A stretch of DNA of 64,000 nt from Closterium sp. NIES-65 (taxonomy: Eukaryota; Streptophyta; Zygnematophyceae; Desmidiales; Closteriaceae), in the NCBI GenBank assembly GCA_948144175.1, contig CANXME010002135.1, positions 248,001 to 312,000 on the forward strand, read 5' to 3'. The notes beneath the pieces were generated by a model, which ran no database searches, had not been told where the DNA came from, and saw only the letters and a program-made list of their open reading frames with translations. This document shows positions 43,511 through 54,740 of this stretch, piece after piece; the first letter of the stretch is position 1, and each line of letters starts with the position of its first letter. The translations under genes and the position numbers were made by a program.

Positions 43511-44940
43511 ATGGCTACCCCTAGTGTCCTCGCTTTTGACGCTGAGGGTCGGGCCATTGACTTTGACGTCTGGGTAGATGACCTGCAGCTTTTCCTACAG
43601 TGCGATAGGGCAGACGGTCTCTCCCTCTTTGACCTCACTTCTGGTGCCCCTCCTGCCCCTGCTGCTGATGCTGACGCCACTGTTCGCTCACAGTGGGCCA
43701 CACGCGATGCTGCTGATGTCTTGGTGTGCGTCGCCACTTGCCTACCTTTGAGCGTGCGCACTTTAGCCAGTACAAGAATGCCAAGACCTTGTACGACGCT
43801 GTAGTTGCACGCTACTCTTCCCCTCCCACTGCTGCACTTAGCCGCCTCATCCTGCCGTACCTCTTCCTTGACCTCGCAGCTTTTTCCACAGTCGCTGACC
43901 TCATTACGCACCTTCGCACTAGTGACATTCGCTACCGCGCTGCCCTTCCCACTGAGTTCTGCGCCAAGAACCCGCCCCCTATGTACATCACCCTCTACTA
44001 CATAGTCACCCGCCTCCCTGACACCCTTCGCCCGGTCAGGGACCACTTCCTCTCTGTTTGCCCCACCACCCTCACCGTTGACCTCCTCAAGGAGCGCCTC
44101 TTAGCAGCAGAGAAGAGCATAGTTGCTGTAGGAGCCTCTCGTGGTGACCCTCGCGCCCCTGTCTTTGAGGGGTGCTCCCCCTCTCCTCTCTTGCCCTCTG
44201 TTGCCTCTGCTGCTGCGGCCGACCTCGTTGGTCTTGAGTCGGTCGGTGCGGCGTCTACCCCTAGCGGGAGACGCCAACCTGGCAAGGGCAAGGGGGGCAG
44301 GGGCGCTGGAGGAGCTAGCGGGGGCGGTGGAGGCGGCGGTGGAGGCGGCGGAGGGGGTGGGGGTGGCGGTGGGGGTGGTGGCGGGGGTGGAGGCGTCGGT
44401 GGCGGCAGTGGAGGCGGAGGCGGCGGCGGCGGTGGTGGTGGGAGCGGAGGTGGCGGAGGTGGCGGTGGTGGAGGAGGCGGCGGGGGAGGAGGTGGAGCTG
44501 GTCCGGGTGGCGCTGCGCAGAGTGTCAGCTCCGGTGGTGGTCAGCGCCAGCAGCAGCAGCAGCAGCAGCAGTAGCAGCAGCAGCAGCGCACTCGTAACAT
44601 CCCCCCCCTCAGCAGCTTCGTGAGTGGTACGCTGCACGCAAGCCGGGTGGGGGTACTGGTCCGTGTACTTACACCCTACGCATCGGCGACCGCGCGGGTG
44701 AGCAGTGCGGGGGTGCGCACTCCACTCAGCGCTGCTTTGGCCGCCTGACGGACGCTTGGCGTCACCTGTTCCCTGAGGCCACTGAGATCCCTCGCTGGGG
44801 CGAGCTGTCTAGGGCGGGAGTAGCTATCTTTGACCTTGACTTTGATGCTATTCTTGCTGCCATGTATGCTGTGACTGTTAGTGATGAGGGTGACTGTTAC
44901 CGGTGTTTTCCGCCCGACCCGGGCATTGGGACTGCTGCTC
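43511..44940 (+). pseudogene. gag: Copia-6 gag
   Basis: MATPSVLAFDAEGRAIDFDV start. Capsid-like region (WVDDLQLFLQCDRADGLSLF, HLRTSDIRYRAALP), GGRGAGG segment, long glycine-rich tract (about 44300-44510), CAG-repeat glutamine stretch (about 44550-44590), zinc-knuckle-like region near 44660-44730 and FDLDFDAILAAMYAVTVSDE. Broken. Confidence 0.75.
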
Positions 44941-45039
44941 TAGGTACTAGTGAGCCTGCTGCTCTAGGTGCTAGCGAGGCTGCTGCTCTAGGTGCTAGTG
45001 CGTCTGCTTCCTCAGGTGCTGGTGAGTCTGCTCTCTCAG

Positions 45040-48000
45040 GTACTGCGTCGGCTTCGGCCTCCCACACCTTCACCCTTGACTCGGGGGCTTCTCGCTCCTT
45101 CTTTCAAAACTGCACCACACTCACGCCGCTTGGTCGGCCAGTTGCAGTCTCTCTGGCAGACCCGGGGTCCTGTCCTTGCTCACTTCTCCACTGTCCTCCC
45201 GTGTCCGGCGGCCCCCTCTGGCACCTTGTCTGGTCTTTACCTCCCCTCCTTCTCTATGAACTTGGTGAGTGGTGCTGACCTACAGGATGCGGGGGTTCAC
45301 CAGTTCACTCCTGCGAGCCAGCGGGTGACCCATTGCACGGACGCTCGGACGAGCCGACACTTGGCCACGTTTACACGTCGGCCGGGGTCGAGCCTCTACA
45401 CACTGACTACTGAGTCTCCTCCAGTCATTGCGTCTGGTCAGGTAGCTGCGTTGGGTCAGGTGTTTGCTGCAGCGTCCAGGTCTGGTCCTGAGTGTGCCCC
45501 CTGCTCGTGTCGCCTCCTGTCTCACGAGACTCTCCTCTGGCACCACCGCCTTGGTCACCCCTCCCTGCTTCGTCTCCGAGGCATGGCCTCCCGTGTCCTT
45601 GTCTCTGGTCTTCCCCGGTCCCTCCCTCCCCTTCTTCCGGGGCCTGCCCCTACCTGCGTCCCCTGTGTCGAGGGGCGCCAGCGGGCTGCCCCTCACTCCT
45701 CCCAGTTTCCTCCGACAGAGGCCCCGCTGCAGACGCTTCACATAGACGTGTGGGGCCCGGCCCGCGTCCGTGGACAGGGTCACGAGCGCTACTTCCTGCT
45801 GGTGGTTGACGACTACTCGCGTTACACCACGGTCTTCCCCTAGCGCAGCAAGGGTGATGTCACTGAGGTGTTGATTGACTGGATCCGCGCAGCTCGTCTC
45901 CAGCTCAGGAGGAGCTTCGGCTCGGACTTTCCTGTTCTGCGTCTGCACTCTGACAGAGGCGGAGAGTTCTCCTCTGGCCTTCTGCGAGCCTACTGTCGTG
46001 CACGAGGCATCCGCCAAACCTTCATGCTTCCGGACTCTCCACAGCAAAATGGGATTGCTGAGCGCCGCATTGGCATGGTGATGGACGTGGCCCTTACGTC
46101 CATGATGCATGCGGCTGCCCCCCATTTTCTGTGGCCGTTTGCGGTTCGGTACGCGGCGCATCAGATCAACCTTCACCCCACGGTCTCCATGCCGGAGACC
46201 TCCCCAGCTTTGCTGTGGACGGGGAAGGTTGGCGATGCGTCTGCGTTCCGTGTCTTGGGATCTCGGGCGTTTGTACGCGACTTGTCTGCGGACAAGCTGT
46301 CCCCTCGTGCTGCTCCCTGCGTCTTCCTTGGCTTCCCCCTTGACACGCCATGGTGGCAGTTCTACCACCCCACCTCTCGCCGTGTTCTGTCCTCCCAGGA
46401 CGTCACGTTTGACGAGTCGGTCCCCTACTACCGTCTTTTCCCCTACCGCACTCCGTCCCTCCCCCCGCCACCGCTCTTCCTTGTGCCAGGTCCCCCCCTG
46501 GTAGACCCCCTTCCCCCTCAGGGTCCTGCCCCTTCAGGTGTGTCCCAGGTAGACGCAGTCGAGCCTGTGGTGGTCGCTGGTGACTCTGGTGCTGCTGGGG
46601 GTGCTGAGCCTGGGGGTGCTGAGTCTGAGGGTGCTACGACTGGGGGTGCTGAGCCTGGGGGTGCTGAGTCTGGGGGTGCTGAGCCTGGGGGTTCTACGAC
46701 TGGGGTTGCTGAGCCTGGGGGTGCTGAGCCTGGGGGTGCTACGACTAAGGGTGCGGAGCCTGAGGGAGCTGAGCCTGCTCGTGTGGCGTCAGGCGGTGCT
46801 GGGCCTGGAGGTACTCCGGGTGCTCCGTCTCGACGGGAGCCACTCTCTCCACAGGAGGTGCGTGAGTGGTTCGCCCGGCGCTGGAGGCGTGCTGCTGGAG
46901 CTAGAGGTTCTTCGGCTGCTGAGGGTGCTGGTGCCACGGGTCCCGGAGGTGCTTGTACTGGGAGTACTGGAGCTGCTGGGCCTGCGGGTACTACTGGAGG
47001 TGGAGCCACTGCGTCATCTCGTGGTCCGACTGGAGCTAGAACTGCTGAGGGTGTTGGCGCTGAGGGTACTGCTGGCGGTACTGGAGGCGGTCCTGCTGGG
47101 GGTGCTACTGGTGCTGCAGGAGGTCCTGGAGCTAGTGGAGCTGCAGGGAGTGCTGGAGCTGGCGGTGCTGTTGGCGCTGGTGCTGCCACTGGTGGTACTG
47201 GTGCTGTCCCTACTGTGTCTGGAGTCGATGCGCGGCCTCGGCCGTACTTCGTTCCGCTCCTTGAGCAGGTTCTTTGTCTCCCGCCTTCTTCTGGTCCTCC
47301 TCCTCCCTGAGAGTGTCCACAGCCTGTCCCGTCACAGTCGCAGTTACAGCCGGTCTCCCCATTGCCTGCTCCTTCTCCCTACACTGGTCCTACTGGAGGT
47401 CTTGCTGAGCGTCGTGAGCCTGCGTCTCGCCCTGCGTCGCCTGTCCGTGCTGCTCGCGCTAGTGGTCGTGGTTCGCGTCAGAATCCTCCTCCTGTCCCTG
47501 GCATGCACCGGATGTCTCTGCGTCCGTCCACTGCTCCTCTGTGTGCCCCTTTGCCTTCTCCTCCTGAGTCTTCTCTTCCTGCTCTTGACGACCCAGAGTC
47601 GGACTCTCTTCGTGCTGCCTGTCCTACTGTCACGCGTCTCCTTTCTACTGTTGTCACTGACCCTTCCTTTGAGACCACTGCTGTGTCTGCCCTAGTTGTT
47701 GAGCTCGTCGACTTTGCTGCTCGCTTTCGCCTAGACTACGCTGCTAGTGTTGTTGCTGAGTCTGAGTCTGTCTGTCCTCCGTCCGTCGGGGGTGAGTGTG
47801 CCTTTGGCACGGACGTCCTTGAGGATAGGCAGGAGGAGTTCCAGTGTTTGGCTGCTTCTTCACCTCATCTCGTGTCCGTACTGCTCACCCCTGAGGGAGA
47901 CCCGGATGCACTTGACATCCCGACTCCGCGCTCGTACGCGGAGGCGATAGAGGGTCCCTACTCCTCTCAGTGGCAGGCAGCTATGGATGCAGAGATGGCT

Positions 48001-49497
48001 TCCTAGAAGTCCACAGGCACCTACGTTGTCGACGTTCCCCCTCCTGGGGCGAACATCGTCAGTGGCATGTGGATTTTCAGGGTGAAGCGGCCGCCGGGTT
48101 CTCCGCCTGTCTTCAAGGCGCGTTACGTGGCTCGTGGCTTCAGTCAGCGGCAGGGAGTTGACTACTTTCAGACCTTCTCTCCCACTCCGAAGATGACCAC
48201 TCTTCGGGTACTGCTGCACATAGCTGCTCACCGTGACTACGAGCTGCACTCTCTTGACTTTAGCACTGCTTTCCTGCAGGGAAACCTGCACGAGGAGATC
48301 TGGCTGCGCCGCCCACCTGGCTTCACTGGGTCTTTTCCTCCTGGCACCGAGTGGAGCCTCCGGCGGCCAGTCTACGGTCTCCGCCAGGCACCGCGTGAGT
48401 GGAACGACACACTGAGGACTACACTTGCGGCTCTTGGGTTTGCTCCCTCTACTGCCGACCCGTTGCTGTTTCTGCGCACCGACACTTCTTTGCCGCCGTT
48501 CTACATCCTCGTGTACGTCGACGACTTGGTCTTTGCCACAGATGACACTGCTGAACTCGCCCACGTGAAGTCCGAGCTGCAGAGGAGACACACGTGCACA
48601 GACCTGGGTGAACTGCGCAGCTACCTTGGCTTGCAGATCACCCGGGACAGAGCACGCCGCACCATTACCCTGACTCACTCACACATGGTGCAGTAGGTCC
48701 TTCAGCGCTTCGGCTTCACGTACTCCTCGCATCAGGCCACTCCTCTGCTTACTCGCCACTCGCTCTCAGCTCTGCCTTCGGATGAGTCCGTAGAGTCGAG
48801 TGTCCCGTACCCAGAGCTTGTTGGCTGCCTCATGTACCTGATGACCTGCACTCGACCTGACCTTGCATACCCTCTTAGCATTCTCGCACACTATGTTGCT
48901 CCTGGGAGACACAGACCGGAGCACATGGCTGCAGCGAAGAGGGTGTTGCGCTACTTTTGTAGTATGTTGGGCATGGGGTTTGTGCTTGGAGGGCAGAGTC
49001 CAGTGGTCCTCACTGGGCACGCAGACGCTTCTTGGGCTGACGACCAGGCTACGCAGCGGTCGTTACAGGGTTACACCTTCAGCCTTGGTTCCGGCTCTGT
49101 TTCGTGGCGGGCTACCCGCTCGTCTTCTGTTCTCGGCTCCAGTTGTGAGGCTGAGATCTACGTAGGGGCCATGGCTGCACAGGAGCTTCGCTGGCTCACC
49201 TACCTGCTGACTGACCTCGGAGAGCCGCCTCGTTCTCCTCCACTGCTGTACGTAGACAACAAGGCCATGCTGGCCTTGTGTCGGGAGCAGAGACTGTAGC
49301 ACAGAACGAAGCACATTGCTCTTCGCTACTTCCTTGCTCGTGAGCTACAGCAGCGTGGTCAGCTGCGCCTTGCGTACGTGGCCTCTGAGGCCAACACTGC
49401 TGATATCTTCACCAAGCCACTTGCGCCTTGTGATCATCAGGGCTTCTGTACTCAGCAGGGTCTTGTGCCTACTTTGCCTCACTTGCTCACCCCTTGA
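45040..49497 (+). pseudogene. pol: Copia-6 pol
   Basis: Protease (FTLDSGASRSFF), GAG-pre-integrase (LWHHRLGHPSLLRLRG), integrase (DVWGPARVRGQGHERYFLL, LHSDRGGEFSS, PQQNGIAERRIG), GGAEP-type linker (about 46590-46790) with SPQEVREWFARRW, RT (FKARYVARGFSQRQGVDYFQ, YVDDLVFAT near 48510) and RNase H (HADASWADD, CEAEIYVGAMAAQEL). Copia order, several breaks. Confidence 0.8.
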
Positions 49498-49710
49498 CCT
49501 TGTTTGTACTGTTTCATATATATATATATATACACCTGCTCTTGCTTGTCTAGCCTTAAATATATATGTAATCCTGCATGTGAACTAGCCTTGTGGCCTT
49601 GAACTTGTGCTCGGAATGTGTGGTGACTTTGTGATCCACCCTGAGGTTGCTTTGCTTTACTTGACTGGTCTTGTGACCCCTTGTTCTCCCCCACTTTGCC
49701 TATGGGGGTG
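49498..49710 (+). other. 3' untranslated region and polypurine tract of Copia-6
   Basis: TATATATATATATA run near 49518, the shared GTGATCCACCCTGAG segment, and the CCCCCA...TGGGGG hairpin with the polypurine tract just before the LTR at 49711. Confidence 0.68.
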
Positions 49711-49837
49711 TGTCAGATTTATATGACTTAGCTACTGTAGGCTATAGTTGGGTAGCACATATGGGGTACAGCTTTCTAGGGTGTGTACTTGTACCCAACT
49801 TTCCCTTAGTCCTTTCATTCTCGTTTCAGTTTTCTCA
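49711..49837 (+). repeat. 3' LTR of Copia-6
   Basis: 127 bp, four substitutions from the 5' copy, followed by CCCAT. Confidence 0.9.
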
Positions 49838-49842
49838 CCCAT

Positions 49843-49978
49843 GACCCCCAAGGCCAACGTGCCTGTAACCCTTCCCTAGGATCAATCGAGGATCACTAGT
49901 GGACCTGTGACACCCCTCCGCACTGGGATGCCCGAAGTGCACACACTGGGATTCGAACCCGAGATCGCTCTGATACCA
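49843..49978 (-). other. Short element remnant ending in an initiator-tRNA-like 3' end
   Basis: Continues the X repeat after Copia-6. Its last 33 bases (49946-49978) read CTGGGATTCGAACCCGAG and then ATCGCTCTGATACCA on the + strand, like a T-arm followed by the CCA-ending acceptor strand of initiator-Met tRNA. On the reverse strand the same bases are a primer site TGGTATCAGAGC next to the LTR at 49979. The rest (49843-49945) shows nothing I recognise. Confidence 0.5.
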
Positions 49979-51130
49979 TGTCAGAAACAGTAGCAGAAAA
50001 GTTAGAACATAAAAAAGAGGGTTTTCACTAGTAGGCAGTTGAGTACATATAGGAAACCCTAATTTGGCCTATACTCGCAATAGAGTACCCCACTGCAGGC
50101 TAGATAAATATAACATTCTGACACACCCCCATAGCCAAAGTGGGGTGTAATCAGCACAACAAACATGCAAAGCAGTAGTTCACAATGATAAGCAAAGCTA
50201 GAGGCTATCACAGAGGGCAAGTGAGGAGGAGGGACTATGAGAGGAGAGCAGGTGGTGGGCGGCAGCTGAAGCAGCTGGCACCCGGCGCAACTGGAGCAAC
50301 TAGCACACGGGCAACTGGAGCAACTGGCACACTGGCAACTGGAGCAACTGGCACACGGGCAACTAGAGTAACTGGCTCCGCAACTAGACGAGCGGCAGAA
50401 GCAACTGACTCACGGGCGACTGGAGCAACGGGCTCACGGGCGACTGGAGCAACGGGCTCACGGGCGACTGGCGCAACGGTCTCACGAGCGACTAGAGCTG
50501 CTTGCTTCACGGCGGCCACCCCCCTTCGACCTCCCCCATTGGCCCAAAATTCCCGTTCATACACCCCTTGCTGCACCCCTAGCTCCACTCCCATGTCACC
50601 CCCCTAGCACCGCTCCCTCGGCTCCCACACACCCACCCCCCTCAGCGGCAGCTGCAGCAGTGGGAGACGGAGGAGGAGGAGGAGCAGGGGACAGCTCACA
50701 CCCATGCCACCCCCATAACCGCCACCCCAAGAACCTTACGCAGGCGGGGGGGGGCGGGTACCAGCTGGGGCGGCGTGCGAGCGGAAAGCAGGGCGGGGTG
50801 CGGGTCCCTGGGGCGTTGCGACGGGGGAAGAACAGGGCGGCGCGCGGGCCCCCAGGGCACCACGACGGGCGACGGGAGGGGGGCGACGCGCGGGCCCCTG
50901 GGACGCCACGACGGGCGACGAGAGAGGGCGACGTGCGGGCCCCCAGGGCGCCACGAAGGGCGACGGGAGGGGACAGCGCGCGGGCCCCCGGGGCGCCACG
51001 ACGGGCGACGAAACCGCCGCGCGTGGTGGGAAGAAAAATTGAAGATCGTACGCCACGGGGCGCGCAACAGGCAGTATGGCAGCGGAAGGAGGCGGGCCTA
51101 TAGGCCAGGAGCGTAACCGCTCTGATAGCA
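49979..51130 (-). mobile_element. M3, small non-autonomous LTR element, one LTR recognisable
   Basis: LTR 49979-50123 (145 bp, related to those of M1 and M2), polypurine hairpin at 50124-50146, internal about 1.0 kb with a roughly 30-bp tandem repeat at 50270-50500 (unit like GGGCGACTGGAGCAACGGGC), GC-rich repeats at 50800-51010 on CCCAGGGCGCCACGACGGGC, and a primer site TGCTATCAGAGC at 51119-51130. Beyond the primer site is an X repeat, not a matching LTR. No gag or pol. A reverse-strand frame near 50235-50594 encodes VAPVARE repeats. Confidence 0.7.
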
Positions 51131-51210
51131 TGTCAGGATCCCAATCACTAGACCATTGGGATAAAAGGGCTTGTTAAGTAGCGGGTCATTGCGCCCATTG
51201 CGGTAATAAC
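51131..51210. repeat. X repeat, right copy
   Basis: 80 bp starting TGTCAGGATCCCAATC; its first 68 bp match 42499-42566. It lies against the primer site of M3, where a 5' LTR would be expected, and is cut by the family J LTR at 51211. Confidence 0.5.
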
Positions 51211-52141
51211 TGTCAACGGGAGTTGTGTGTTGGCCCCGTCCTCGCTTGGGCGGAGCCGACATCGTGGGCGGGTGTGAGGGGAGCAGCCGACCTGCAGCAG
51301 TGGGCGAGCTGGTTGACGAGGAGGTCGACCTGCACGGGGACCACTGCACGGGCGCCAACTTCACGGTGGCGCCGACTTCGGGGAGGTTGACTTGGGAGTC
51401 GACCTGCGGAGGACGTCAACTTGGTGACGTCAACTTCGAGTGGCCGATGTGGGTGGTCGGCCGACAACTGTGCTGGTCAACAAGGAGCAGGCCAACCAGG
51501 AGTGCTGGTCGACGTTGAGCTAGTCGTCGACTTGGGAGGTCGACGGGCACATACGGGAGCTGCTGGTCGACGTGGTTGCCCAGTCGACCAGGTTACCTGG
51601 GTGACGAAGTGCTGCGGAGGAGTGCGTTGGTCGCCCAGGCGAAGTTGGCAAGCCCGACCTCGGTGGTGGTATCCCGAGGTCGACGTGGCGGATCAGAAGC
51701 AGTCGTCAGCTCGAGGTTGACGTGGTGTGTGCGCTCTGCAGGTGACGAGACTCTGCACGCCAATCATCTGCGCGCACCTGCGAAGCGGGTGCACTACTGT
51801 TCTGCGTAAGCAAAGCTGGAACGCCGTCAACCTGCGACGTTGGCACGCCGTCGACCTTGCCTTGCTGGAGCGCGGTCGACCAAGTCGTGCTGGAACGCGG
51901 TCGACCAAGCTGCGCTGGCAGTTGGCCGACCTGAATGCTTGCTCTGATGTAGTCTTGCTATGCCAACTTCGTTGTACCATTGTTCTGAACTTTTCCTAGT
52001 GGAACTCTTGCCAACTTTCCCCGTGAACTAGCAAGTAGTGTGCGCACAAGGAAAACGACAAAGGACTAACGAATGCAGAGATCACACGAGCACCCGTGCC
52101 TAGCCCGTAGTCTAGCTCCCGTTGTAGCAGTTATCTCCGCA
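51211..52141 (+). repeat. 5' LTR of family J
   Basis: 931 bp, TGTCAACGGGAG to GTTATCTCCGCA, followed by TGGTGCGGTGAGCG. That is a TGG-starting primer site but not the initiator-Met type; the tRNA is not identified. Rich in GTCGAC. The solo LTR at 33113-34248 is a second copy. Confidence 0.75.
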
Positions 52142-52217
52142 TGGTGCGGTGAGCGTGGACGGCACACGACTTACCTTTCAGTCAGGTCGACGTAGACACC
52201 ACTTACCTTTTTTGTAG

Positions 52218-53680
52218 TTGCAGGCCGGCAACTGTGCGGTAGTCACTATGGTAGGAGCCGTAGGTGACGCGGGGGTGGTGGACACCCTGGAGGCACGGTT
52301 GGAGAACGCGAGGAGGAAGCACGAGGCCAACGAGTATGGCGACTTGCCCTGGGCGGTCGTCGAGGCTGGACTCCGCTGCATGTGGGCGACCGAGCACCCG
52401 TCTCGACCTGCCTCTCCTCGTCCGGTGAACATCGAAGGCGGCGTCGACGTGGGCGTCAACGCCGGTGGTGGTCAAGACGGCAGCAGTGCGGGAGGCACGT
52501 CAAGGCAGAGAGGTGTGATTCACGCCGATGAAGTCGGCGGTGTTCAGGCGCGAGGGGTTCAGTCGTCGGCGGCTGCAGGCTCCTCGCAGGGCGACGTCAG
52601 AGGACGACGAAGCGGATTGTCGCCGATGTTGGCGACCCAGGTGACAGCGGGCGGGATTGCCCCGAGCTACGGCTACTTCAAGTTCACGCCGGACAGGATC
52701 TCAGTAACCCCCCCACTGGTCGGTCGACCCGACATTCTCACCTGGAAGGAAGCTATCGAGCCCCAGCTGGAGATGGCCGGGCTGATCGGCTTCGCCCGAG
52801 GGACCGTGTCGACGCCGGGGGAGCACCACCGTGCAGCTGTTGACCTTCACGGTCATCTCGCGGTGCTGCTCGCCGGGCGTGCAAATCGCCTTGAAGTGGT
52901 GCCGGGAGTACATCGACGCCGGCCACCAGGCGTGGCACTTCATTGAGTCGACGTACCAGGTCATCAACGACCTGTTCATCGCCCAGCTGGAGGGACAGCT
53001 GACGCACCTGCGTATGGGTGACGAGGAGACAGCAACTGACTACTGCAACCGGGCACGGCGAATTCTCGCCACCATCAGGATGGCCGGCGCGCAGTACTCC
53101 ACGGCGTCGTACATCACCCATGTCATGTAGGGACTTTCTAGCAGCTATAACCTCCTGAAGCGGCTGTCCATGGCGCCGAGCACGAGGTCGACGCTCAACG
53201 AGGACAACTTGACCTCGTACATCCTCCAGGACGAGGCGATGCAGGAGGCTGAGCGGTCACAGGAACTCTTGGCGCAGACCAACTTCGTCGCCCCGGCGAA
53301 GCAAGGAGGCGGACCAGGACAGCGCGGACAGTCTAGTGGCGGCGGGAGCTGTGGCAAGAAGCCGGCCAAGGAGGTCGACAAGAAGAAGTCGACCAAGGAC
53401 AGCGGTCGGGGAGGAGGAGGTCGACGTCGGGAGTGCTGGCTGTGCGGCGACCCCGACCATCTCTCCTTCGAGTGTCCCAACCGCAGTGACTCCGACAACG
53501 ACGACGCTAAGGGAGGCCGTGGGAGGTATGGCAGACGTCGTCCTCGTCGTGGAGGAAACCGGCCGCGCAAGGAGAAGCAGTCGACCAAGACATCGACTTC
53601 GGCGAAGGACGCCGACTCCGCTGCAGGCGGCAAGGGGCGAGACGACAAGACGGCGTCGTGCTCGCTGGTCGGCGTCGTGG
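52218..53680 (+). pseudogene. gag: Family J gag, forward arm
   Basis: MQAGNCAVVTMVGAVGDAGV start, a coiled N-terminal segment (LEARLENARRKHEANEYGDL), a UBN2-like capsid region (ILTWKEAIEPQLEMAGLIGF, LKWCREYIDAGHQAWHFIES, LTHLRMGDEETATDYCNRAR), a basic segment (KKPAKEVDKKKSTKD) and a canonical CX2CX4HX4C zinc knuckle (CWLCGDPDHLSFEC near 53440). Broken. Confidence 0.75.
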
Positions 53681-53689
53681 AGCCGACCA

Positions 53690-54618
53690 TCTCTCTGGCG
53701 CCGGAGGCCGGAGAGGACTTCCAGGCGGTGGCGGCAGCTGTGCAGGCGAACCCGGCGGTGGTCCTGCTCGACAGCGGCTGCTCCCACCACCTGATGGGGA
53801 TTAAGGAGGTCTTTGTTGACCTGCAGCCGAGCGGCCCCATCATGCACGCGCGCGGCTTCAATGGGGCGCTGCAGGACGTCCAGGGTCGTGGCACCGTCGC
53901 CCTGCAAGGAGAGGCCGGGAAGGAGGTGCTCATCCCCGACGTGCTGTACGTCCCGGGTCTGCGGGCCAACCTGCTGTCGGCCGGCCACCTGAAGGAGCAC
54001 GGCGTGAAGCTGCAGGAGGACGGAGACGGCATGCTGCTCGTCTCGGCAGCAGGGGAGGTGCTCGGGCGGGCGACGTACTCCGGGCGAGTCCTCTGCACCG
54101 ACCTGCGTCCCTGCACGACGACGTCAGCGTCGACCACGCTGGAGGCCGTGGCTCTGCGGGCGATCGTCTCGAAGACGAAGTCGACACCGGACCGGATGCA
54201 TGCGCGGCTTGCACATGTCGGCATGGACACCATACAGAGCTCGGCGAAGAACGAGGTCGCCATTGGGCTGGACCTCAAGTCGGCGACGGACGCCGACTCC
54301 CCGTGTGTCTCGTGCGTCGGAGGGAAACTGGCGCGGCACACCTTCCCCGACCAAGGCTCGGACGCCGACGACGTGCTGGCCGTCGTGCACATCGACCTGT
54401 GCGGGCCGTTCCGCGTGGCTGCCAAGGACGGCAGCCTATACTTCTTGCTGCTGAAGGACCCCAAGACCCGCTACGTGTGGGTGAAGCCAGTCGCCAAGAA
54501 GTCAGATGCGTTGCCGGTGTTCGTGTAGTGGCTGGCGGTGGCTGAGCGGCAGACGAAGAAGTCGGTGTTGATGCTACGCTCTGACCGGGGAGGGGAGTTC
54601 CTCGGGAAGCAGTTCACC
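53690..54618 (+). pseudogene. pol: Family J protease and integrase start, forward arm
   Basis: Protease with VVLLDSGCSHHLMG near 53760 (DSG active site), VLYVPGLRANLLSAGHLKEH, GAG-pre-integrase HARLAHVGMDTIQSSAKNEV and CVSCVGGKLARH, then integrase VVHIDLCGPFRVAAKDGSLY and LRSDRGGEFLGKQF. Stops at the fold-back junction. Confidence 0.75.
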
Positions 54619-54740
54619 AACTTCTCGGCGTCCCCTCCATCGTCGCCGTCGCTGCCCTTGGCGTTCTGCTGCACTGCAGCCGGCGTCCCTGCCGACTTCT
54701 CCTTTGTGATCGGCTCCCCTGCCGGCTGCCTGGTCGCCGA

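Larger units (their letters stand above)
42567..49837 (+). mobile_element. Copia-6, full-length but broken Ty1/copia element
   Basis: 7,271 bp, LTRs 42567-42693 and 49711-49837 (127 bp, 4 differences), target duplication CCCAT. Primer site TGGTATCGAGC at 42694. All domains are in copia order, with roughly eight breaks. Close to Copia-5 and Copia-3 in Gag and Pol; similar in age to Copia-5 by LTR divergence. Confidence 0.92.
51211..54618 (+). mobile_element. Family J Ty1/copia element, forward arm
   Basis: 5' LTR 51211-52141, then gag, zinc knuckle, protease, GAG-pre-integrase and the start of integrase, ending near 54618 where the reverse arm begins. A copia lineage different from both Copia-1 to -7 and family F (canonical CCHC knuckle, long LTR, many GTCGAC sites). 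A few breaks. Confidence 0.82.

Noticed and set aside
49946-49978. A functional tRNA gene
   Set aside because: Only a T-arm-like segment and acceptor 3' strand are present; no D-arm, anticodon arm or matching 5' acceptor strand nearby.
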